Of a stretch of DNA of 11,929 nt, positions 6,738 to 11,929 are shown piece after piece. Location of the stretch: positions 1 through 11,929 of the forward strand of contig CAMPYS010000040.1 of assembly GCA_946998295.1 (NCBI GenBank), given 5' to 3'. A program made the position numbers and the translations under genes. Under the pieces are notes generated by a model. The model ran no database searches. It had not been told where the DNA came from and worked only from the letters and a program-made list of their open reading frames with translations. Each line of letters opens with the position of its first letter. Position 1 is the stretch's first letter. This DNA comes from an uncultured Prevotella sp. (GTDB lineage Bacteria; Bacteroidota; Bacteroidia; Bacteroidales; Bacteroidaceae).

Positions 6738-8237
6738 ATGAATAAACTGGAAAAACTATATCTAAACACTTTTGGAGAAGAGCCATATAATATAGATAAA
6801 ATTGCATCATCAGGAAGTAATAGAAAATATTATCGTTTGGGTAATAGTAAAGGAAAGACTGTAATAGGAGTGATAGGTACAAGTGTTGAGGAAAACAATG
6901 CATTCATTACCCTTTCATCCCATTTTCTGAAACGTCAAATAGCAGTACCTAAAGTTTTAGCTGTCTCAGATGATAAAATGAGTTATTTGCAAACGGATGT
7001 AGGTGGCAAGAGCTTATTTGATTTTCTTAGTGCTGGAAGAAAGTCTAATGGTAGATATAATTTAGTTGAGCAAGAACTGCTAAAACGTATAGTTAGAGAA
7101 TTGCCAAACATACAAATAAGAGGAGCACGTGGTTTAGATTTTTCTTGTTGTTACCCTCAAGCAGAATTTGATACAGATACTGTTTTATTTGATTTAAACT
7201 ATTTTAAATATTGTTTTTTAAAAGCAACAAATTTAGATTTTAATGAATTAAAGTTAGAAGCTAATTTCAGATTGTTTGCCAAAGATTTAACATCAGAGTC
7301 TATAGATGCTTTTTTATATAGAGATTTTCAGGCTAGAAACATAATGTTAGATAAAGATAATAATCCTTATTTTATAGATTTTCAAGGTGGTAGGCGCGGA
7401 CCTTATTATTATGATTTAGCTTCATTTGTGTGGCAAGCAAGTGCAAAATATTCGTATAAGTTGCGACGTGAGTTAGTTTATGAATATTATAATAGTCTGA
7501 AAAATTATATTGAAGTTCCAAGTAAACATTATTTTGTTAATAGACTCTCATTATTTGTATTATTCAGATTACTGCAAGTTTTAGGAGCTTATGGCTTTCG
7601 TGGGTATTTTGAGCGCAAATCTCATTTTTTGTCCTCAATTCCTGCTGCTATTGAAAATCTTAGAGAAATATTATCTTTAGGTAAAGATGTTTTTCATTAT
7701 CCCTATATGTTAGATATGCTAAACAGATTAGTTAGTTTGCCACAATTTAATTTTGTAGATTATAAAACATCTGTCGAACCTGTTGAAAAGATAACGACTA
7801 ACACAGAAAAACAACATTTAGTGGTTAGAGTTTTTAGCTTTTCTTATAAAAAGGGAATACCTGTAGATGCATCTGGAAACGGAGGAGGATATGTATTTGA
7901 TTGTCGAAGTATTCATAATCCAGGTCGGTATACTCCTTATAAAAATAAAACTGGACTTGATGACGATGTTATTAGATTTTTAGAAGATGATGGTGAAATA
8001 ATTAAATTTCTTAAATCAGTTTATAGTTTAGCAGACCACCATATAGAGCGTTATATAGAGAGAGGTTTTACAAATCTTATGTTTTCTTTTGGATGTACAG
8101 GAGGGCAACATCGTTCCGTGTATAGTGCTCAACATTTAGCAGAACACATAAGTAAAAAATATGGTATTGAGGTACAGCTATTACATAGAGAACAAAACAT
8201 ATCTCAAGTATTTAAACGCGTAGATACCGTTAAATAA
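6738..8237 (+). CDS. Fusion: APH/AmgK-like sugar kinase domain + RapZ C-terminal domain
   Basis: This 499-residue cytosolic protein joins two domains. Residues about 15-340 are an aminoglycoside-phosphotransferase-fold kinase (COG3178, the group of the MurNAc/GlcNAc kinase AmgK): glycine-loop SSGSNRKYYRL (24-34), catalytic loop YRDFQARNIML (194-204; Asp196, Asn201) and the metal motif FIDFQGGRRGPYYYDLASF (212-230; Asp214). Residues about 360-490 match the C-terminal domain of RapZ/YvcJ: FSFSYKKGIPVDA (366-378), VFDCRSIHNPG (386-396), TGLDDDVIRFL (405-415) and the hallmark FGCTGGQHRSVYSAQHLA (451-468). The RapZ N-terminal P-loop ATPase/GTPase domain is absent. In E. coli the RapZ C-terminal domain binds glucosamine-6-phosphate and the small RNA GlmZ. 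Inference: phosphorylation of an amino sugar or nucleotide precursor, tuned by sugar-phosphate sensing. His is replaced by Tyr before RDF, but all catalytic residues remain. Last gene of the transporter operon. Confidence 0.88.
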   Translation: MNKLEKLYLNTFGEEPYNIDKIASSGSNRKYYRLGNSKGKTVIGVIGTSVEENNAFITLSSHFLKRQIAVPKVLAVSDDKMSYLQTDVGGKSLFDFLSAGRKSNGRYNLVEQELLKRIVRELPNIQIRGARGLDFSCCYPQAEFDTDTVLFDLNYFKYCFLKATNLDFNELKLEANFRLFAKDLTSESIDAFLYRDFQARNIMLDKDNNPYFIDFQGGRRGPYYYDLASFVWQASAKYSYKLRRELVYEYYNSLKNYIEVPSKHYFVNRLSLFVLFRLLQVLGAYGFRGYFERKSHFLSSIPAAIENLREILSLGKDVFHYPYMLDMLNRLVSLPQFNFVDYKTSVEPVEKITTNTEKQHLVVRVFSFSYKKGIPVDASGNGGGYVFDCRSIHNPGRYTPYKNKTGLDDDVIRFLEDDGEIIKFLKSVYSLADHHIERYIERGFTNLMFSFGCTGGQHRSVYSAQHLAEHISKKYGIEVQLLHREQNISQVFKRVDTVK

Positions 8238-8269
8238 AATTATATCCAAGTTGTTTAAACTTTTTATTG

Positions 8270-8277
8270 TACCTTTG
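8270..8277 (+). promoter_or_regulatory. -7 box of the fabI promoter
   Basis: TACCTTTG in the 63-nt gap between the kinase–RapZ stop and fabI matches TAnnTTTG and is the same word, with the same TTTATTG flank, as the box before the transporter operon. A -33 element is unclear: TTG at 8251 gives a spacer of only 16 nt. The leader to the fabI ATG would be about 17 nt. Confidence 0.55.
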
Positions 8278-8300
8278 AAGCCATTTTTAGATAAAAAATT

Positions 8301-9161
8301 ATGAGTTACAATTTATTAAAAGGTAAAAAAGGAGTTATTTTTGGCGCATTAAATGATCAATCAATTGCTTGGAAAGTTGCAGAGAAGGCAGTTGCAGAAG
8401 GAGCAGAGATAACACTTTCAAACACACCTGTTGCAGTCCGCATGGGAACAGTTAATGAATTAGCAGAAAAATTAAATTGCGAAGTTATACCCGCAGATGC
8501 AACTAATGTAGAAGATTTAGAAAATGTATTCAGGCGTTCAATGGAGGTATTAGGTGGCAAAATAGATTTTGTATTACATTCTATAGGTATGTCGCCAAAT
8601 GTTCGTAAACATAGGACATACGATGACTTGGATTATAAGATGTTTAATACAACACTTGATATATCTGCTATTTCATTTCATAAGATGATACAGAGTGCAA
8701 AAAAACTTGATGCCATTAATAATTATGGTTCAATAGTAGCACTTTCTTACATAGCAGCTCAACGTACATTTTTTGGTTATAATGATATGGCCGATGCTAA
8801 ATCTTTATTGGAAAGCATAGCAAGGAGCTTTGGTTATATTTATGGTCGTTCTAAAAATGTACGAATAAATACAATTTCTCAATCACCAACAAAGACTACA
8901 GCTGGACAAGGTATAAAAGGGATGGATAGACTTTTTGATTTTGCTAATCGTATGTCTCCTTTAGGCAATGCCTCAGCATCTGAATGTGCAGATTATTGCA
9001 TTGTTATGTTTTCAGACTTGACACGTAAAGTTACAATGCAAAACTTATACCATGATGGAGGATTTTCTAATATAGGAATGAGTTTGAGAGCTATGTCTAC
9101 ATACGAAAAGGGTATAAGTGATGAGTTTAAAGATGAAGATGGGAATATTATTTATGGCTAA
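8301..9161 (+). CDS. fabI: Enoyl-[acyl-carrier-protein] reductase (FabI)
   Basis: FabI reduces trans-2-enoyl-ACP to acyl-ACP with NAD(P)H, the last step of each fatty-acid elongation cycle (FASII), in the cytosol. The 286-residue protein is a short-chain dehydrogenase of the FabI type. It shows the atypical nucleotide loop FGALNDQSIAWKVA (14-27), ADATN (65-69), the strand VLHSIGMSP (91-99), and the active site LSYIAAQRTFFGYNDMADAK (148-167) with Tyr150, Tyr160 and Lys167, spaced as Tyr146, Tyr156 and Lys163 of E. coli FabI. SQSPTKTTAGQGIKG (193-207) precedes the substrate loop. It is about 20 residues longer than E. coli FabI, with an acidic tail ending in EDGNIIYG, as in other Bacteroidota FabI. 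It has its own -7 box and is followed by a hairpin at 9197, so it may be a single-gene unit. Confidence 0.96.
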   Translation: MSYNLLKGKKGVIFGALNDQSIAWKVAEKAVAEGAEITLSNTPVAVRMGTVNELAEKLNCEVIPADATNVEDLENVFRRSMEVLGGKIDFVLHSIGMSPNVRKHRTYDDLDYKMFNTTLDISAISFHKMIQSAKKLDAINNYGSIVALSYIAAQRTFFGYNDMADAKSLLESIARSFGYIYGRSKNVRINTISQSPTKTTAGQGIKGMDRLFDFANRMSPLGNASASECADYCIVMFSDLTRKVTMQNLYHDGGFSNIGMSLRAMSTYEKGISDEFKDEDGNIIYG

Positions 9162-9196
9162 TTAAAATTATATTATCAACTTCTTAGAATATATAG

Positions 9197-9226
9197 GACA
9201 TACGATTTATTTATCGTATGTCTTTT
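9197..9226 (+). terminator. Hairpin with T-run after fabI (intrinsic terminator-like)
   Basis: GACATACGAT (9197-9206), a 6-nt loop TTATTT, and ATCGTATGTC (9213-9222) form a perfect 10-bp stem followed directly by TTTT. This looks like a rho-independent terminator for fabI. It ends only about 13 nt before the tcdA start codon, leaving no room for a separate tcdA promoter downstream of it, so partial read-through or a role in the tcdA leader is possible. Confidence 0.75.
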
Positions 9227-9239
9227 AAATTAAGAATAT

Positions 9240-9998
9240 ATGGAAACCCAATTCTCACGAACAGAATTATTATTAGGTACAGCTGCTATACAAAAATTAC
9301 AAAATAGTCATATTATAGTTTTTGGTGTAGGTGGTGTAGGAGGATATGTTGTAGAAGTATTAGCAAGGAGCGGAGTAGGGCAAATAGATATAGTTGATGA
9401 TGATTATGTAACCATATCTAATATAAATCGTCAAATTATAGCGACACATTCTACTATCGGTAAAGCGAAAGTAGATGTTTGTAAAGCACGCATTTATGAT
9501 ATAAATCCACATTGTATAGTAAAAACGTTTAAAACTTTCTACTTACCCGAAAAATCTACTCAATTTGATTTTGCTAAATATGATTATGTTGTTGATTGTA
9601 TAGATACTGTAACTGCAAAAATAGATATTATAACACGTTGTTATAATCTTGATACTCCTATAATAAGTAGTATGGGAGCAGCTTTTAAATTAGATGCAAC
9701 ACAGTTACAAGTTACAGATTTATTTAAAACTAAGAATGATCCTATCGCAAAAATATTAAGGAAGAAATTACATAAAACTAACGTTCACAAGTTAAAGGTG
9801 GTATACAGTTCAGAATTGCCACATAAATCTATTGAAAATACTAATATTTCTTCTATTGATGCAGATAAAACTTTAGATGAGCTTTCAGGAACAACTCATA
9901 AAAAACGTTATATTCCTGCATCTAATGCTTGGGTTCCTGCAGCGACAGGATTGATTATTGGTAGTGAAGTAATAAAAGATATTATTTATAAAGAATAA
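9240..9998 (+). CDS. tcdA: tRNA threonylcarbamoyladenosine dehydratase (TcdA/YgdL, ThiF/E1-like)
   Basis: TcdA uses ATP to convert t6A37 of tRNAs to cyclic ct6A, acting in the cytosol. The 252-residue protein is of normal length for the family. It has the nucleotide motif FGVGGVGGYVVEVLARSGVG (28-47), the E1-like block DDDYVTISNINRQ (53-65; Asn61, Asn63, Arg64), DCIDTVTAK (119-127; Asp122), SSMGAAFKLD (143-152) and the TcdA-typical DPIAKILRKKLHK (167-179) followed by KVVYSSELP. It has no ThiF zinc-cysteine pairs. The family also includes MoeB, ThiF and HesA; the DPxAKxxRxxLxK block and VVYSSE favour TcdA. It begins just after the fabI hairpin, and the ATG at 9240 has no Shine-Dalgarno sequence. 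No other candidate promoter is evident close by. Confidence 0.92.
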   Translation: METQFSRTELLLGTAAIQKLQNSHIIVFGVGGVGGYVVEVLARSGVGQIDIVDDDYVTISNINRQIIATHSTIGKAKVDVCKARIYDINPHCIVKTFKTFYLPEKSTQFDFAKYDYVVDCIDTVTAKIDIITRCYNLDTPIISSMGAAFKLDATQLQVTDLFKTKNDPIAKILRKKLHKTNVHKLKVVYSSELPHKSIENTNISSIDADKTLDELSGTTHKKRYIPASNAWVPAATGLIIGSEVIKDIIYKE

Positions 9999-10016
9999 AA
10001 ATAATATATCGAATAA

Positions 10017-10034
10017 TGTAAAGTGTAGTTTACA
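10017..10034. repeat. Short perfect inverted repeat upstream of fhs
   Basis: TGTAAA, 6 nt, TTTACA forms a perfect dyad about 20 nt after the tcdA stop. It could be an operator half-site pair or a weak hairpin; there is no T-run, so it does not look like a terminator. In this AT-rich spacer it may be chance. Confidence 0.3.
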
Positions 10035-10035
10035 A

Positions 10036-10149
10036 ATGTAATGTAAAACAACTAAATTTGCCAAAAAACATTTATTTTACTTGCTATTTTATATCAAATA
10101 GTTTGTTAATATGGATAATTTGATTAATTTTGAACTCTAAACATTACAT
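10036..10149. repeat. Separated 9-nt inverted repeat flanking the fhs promoter
   Basis: ATGTAATGT (10036-10044) and its exact reverse complement ACATTACAT (10141-10149) lie on either side of the fhs promoter, 96 nt apart. The arrangement could be paired operators. The right copy would fall just after the predicted transcription start. Function is inferred only from position. Confidence 0.3.
10102..10132 (+). promoter_or_regulatory. Bacteroidota-type promoter for fhs
   Basis: TTTG (10102-10105), exactly 19 nt, then TAATTTTG (10125-10132) matches TTTG-N19-TAnnTTTG. Transcription would start near 10139, with a leader of about 30 nt to the ATG at 10170. A second, weaker -7 box, TAAATTTG at 10053-10060, has only TTAC at the -33 position and may be a minor upstream start. 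The 171-nt gap 9999-10169 contains no gene. Confidence 0.75.
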
Positions 10150-10169
10150 AAATTAAATCAAATTTACCT

Positions 10170-11837
10170 ATGAAATCAGATTTTGAAATTGCTCATGAGG
10201 CACAATTGTTACCCATTAGTGAAATAGCCAATAAACTTAATATATCCCAAGAGCAATTAGAACCATATGGCAAGTATATTGCTAAGGTACCTTATAAACT
10301 TATAGATAACGAAAAGGTAAAACGTAACAAATTGATACTTGTTACTGCAATTACACCAACTAAAGCAGGAATTGGTAAGACTACAGTTAGTGTAGGTCTT
10401 GCTATGGGAATGCAACGTTTAGGAAAAATGGCTATACCTGTGTTGCGTGAGCCTTCTCTTGGTCCATGCTTTGGTATGAAAGGTGGTGCAGCTGGTGGTG
10501 GTTATGCGCAAGTACTACCTATGGAACGTATTAATTTGCATTTTACAGGAGATTTTCATGCTATAACCTCTGCAAATAATATGATATCAGCTTTATTGGA
10601 TAATTATATATATCAGCATCAGTCTGATGGATTTGGAATGCGTGAGATATGGTGGCGACGCGTTCTCGATGTAAATGATAGGAATTTGCGTAATATTATA
10701 ACAGGTATTGGTGCAAAAACAGATGGGCTAATGCAAGAAAGCGGATTTGATATTACACCCGCATCAGAGATAATGGCTATTTTATGTCTTTCTACATCAG
10801 AAGAAGATTTAGAAAGACGATTAGATAACATTATACTTGGAATAAAACTTGATGGTACACCATTATATTTAAAAGAGCTAAATGTTACAGGTGCAATAGT
10901 TGCATTACTTCACGATGCTATAAATCCAAATCTTGTTCAAACATTATCTAATGGTCCAGCTATAATACATGGTGGTCCTTTTGCAAATATAGCACATGGT
11001 TGCAATACTATATTAGCAACTAAATTAGGAATGACTCTTGGCGATTATTGTATAACCGAAGCTGGCTTTGGAGCAGACTTAGGTGCAGAAAAATTCTTTG
11101 ATATAAAATGTAGAGAGGCAGGAATTTCTCCATCACTGACAATACTTGTTGCAACAGTTCAAGCTTTAAAGATGCATGGAGGTATAAACGAAAAAGAAAT
11201 AAGTATTCCTAATGTAGCAGGTGTTAAAGAGGGTCTCAAGAATTTAGATAAACATATAGATAATCTTAAGCGTTTTGGACAAACAGTTGTTGTATGTTTA
11301 AATCGTTTTGCAACTGATACAGACGAAGAAATAGAACTTGTAAAGAATCATTGTGAAGCTCAAGGTATAGGTTTTGCTGTAAATACTGCTTTTGTAGATG
11401 GAGCTAAGGGAGCAGAAGATATAGCTAAGTTAGTAATTGACACTATAGATGAAAAGCCATCTAAACCTTTAGAGTTTATATATTCTGATACTGATACAGT
11501 AGATGGTAAGATTGAAAAAGTTTGTAGAGATATATATGGAGCTAATGGGGTTATATTTAAGCCTTCGGCTAAAAAGCAATTAGAACGTATCAAACAGCTT
11601 GGTATAAGTAATTATCCAATATGTATAGCGAAAACACAATATTCTTTTTCTGAAGATGCAAAAGCTTATGGTGTACCAACAGGATTTAAAATAACAATAC
11701 GCGATATAGTTATTAATACAGGAGCTGAAATGATAGTTGCTATTGCAGGTAATATAATGCGTATGCCAGGTTTACCAAAGAGTCCACAAGCAGAGCATAT
11801 ACATGTAGTAAATGGAGTTATAGAAGGACTATCATAA
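10170..11837 (+). CDS. fhs: Formate–tetrahydrofolate ligase (10-formyl-THF synthetase)
   Basis: This cytosolic enzyme uses ATP to join formate to tetrahydrofolate, giving 10-formyl-THF for purine and initiator formyl-Met synthesis. The 555-residue length is standard. Motifs: P-loop-like ITPTKAGIGKTT (61-72), LREPSLGPCFGMKGGAAGGG (92-111), FTGDFHAITSANN (125-137), WWRRVLDVNDRNLR (161-174) and ESGFDITPASEIMAILCL (190-207). The C-terminus closes normally (MPGLPKSPQAEHIHVVNG). The P-loop reads AGIGKTT where clostridial enzymes have AGEGKTT; I believe this is normal in Bacteroidota. It has its own consensus promoter and its own terminator, so it appears to be a single-gene unit. Confidence 0.97.
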   Translation: MKSDFEIAHEAQLLPISEIANKLNISQEQLEPYGKYIAKVPYKLIDNEKVKRNKLILVTAITPTKAGIGKTTVSVGLAMGMQRLGKMAIPVLREPSLGPCFGMKGGAAGGGYAQVLPMERINLHFTGDFHAITSANNMISALLDNYIYQHQSDGFGMREIWWRRVLDVNDRNLRNIITGIGAKTDGLMQESGFDITPASEIMAILCLSTSEEDLERRLDNIILGIKLDGTPLYLKELNVTGAIVALLHDAINPNLVQTLSNGPAIIHGGPFANIAHGCNTILATKLGMTLGDYCITEAGFGADLGAEKFFDIKCREAGISPSLTILVATVQALKMHGGINEKEISIPNVAGVKEGLKNLDKHIDNLKRFGQTVVVCLNRFATDTDEEIELVKNHCEAQGIGFAVNTAFVDGAKGAEDIAKLVIDTIDEKPSKPLEFIYSDTDTVDGKIEKVCRDIYGANGVIFKPSAKKQLERIKQLGISNYPICIAKTQYSFSEDAKAYGVPTGFKITIRDIVINTGAEMIVAIAGNIMRMPGLPKSPQAEHIHVVNGVIEGLS

Positions 11838-11872
11838 ATTTTTATTTTTTATAATTAATAAGGTGAAATTTT

Positions 11873-11907
11873 AGGAGGGTGTGTCAAAATTGATACATCC
11901 TCTTTTT
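11873..11907 (+). terminator. Rho-independent terminator after fhs
   Basis: GAGGGTGTGTCAA (11875-11887) pairs with TTGATACATCCTC (11890-11902) over 13 positions, including two G·U pairs, and is followed by TTTTT. It starts about 37 nt after the fhs stop. The stem on the minus strand is followed by only a broken T-rich stretch, so the plus direction is preferred. The last 22 bases of the window hold nothing I can identify. Confidence 0.82.
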
Positions 11908-11929
11908 ACTCTCCCTTTACCTTGTCTAC

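Noticed and set aside
6685..6903. Minus-strand open frame of 72 codons across the start of the kinase–RapZ gene
   Set aside because: It overlaps two plus-strand genes of an operon; its Tyr/Phe/Leu-rich translation is what the complement of AT-rich DNA gives.
10360..10390. FTHFS P-loop with Ile in place of Glu (AGIGKTT), as a possible inactivating change
   Set aside because: The Lys-Thr-Thr core and all other motifs are intact, and I believe this form is usual in Bacteroidota enzymes.

Overview
The window is AT-rich (about one third G+C by eye) and looks like a chromosomal segment of a Bacteroidota, most likely Bacteroidales, genome. Three things support this. The dxs–trkA gene order and the protein sequences are of the Bacteroidales type. 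No start codon has a clear Shine-Dalgarno sequence. Several upstream regions carry the Bacteroidota promoter pattern TTTG / TAnnTTTG, twice with an exact 19-nt spacer (before dxs and before fhs). I see no rRNA, tRNA, CRISPR array, transposase or phage gene.

Left half, minus strand (4623 down to 1): a compact ABC/AAA-type ATPase, a DUF4435 TOPRIM-like protein 5 nt downstream of it, then dxs (MEP isoprenoid pathway, with its own consensus promoter) and trkA (cut by the window edge; regulator of K+ uptake). The ATPase + DUF4435 pair has the architecture of OLD-like and PARIS (AriA/AriB) anti-phage modules, but with a short ATPase and in a housekeeping neighbourhood. It is one of the two most interesting objects in the window.

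A 189-nt divergent intergenic region (4624-4812) separates this block from a plus-strand operon. That operon encodes a YidE/YbjL/AspT-type membrane transporter with two RCK_C domains, a 78-residue two-helix membrane protein, and a 499-residue fusion of an aminoglycoside-phosphotransferase/AmgK-like kinase to a RapZ C-terminal domain. The spacings are 9 and 5 nt, so they are probably co-transcribed. The kinase–RapZ fusion is the second main point of interest: it joins a possible amino-sugar kinase to a domain that senses glucosamine-6-phosphate in E. coli, and it lacks the RapZ P-loop domain.

Right part, plus strand: fabI (enoyl-ACP reductase, own -7 box), a strong hairpin, tcdA (tRNA t6A dehydratase), a 171-nt regulatory region with a perfect promoter and symmetric repeats, fhs (formate–tetrahydrofolate ligase), and a strong terminator after fhs. 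These are core metabolic genes that look intact.
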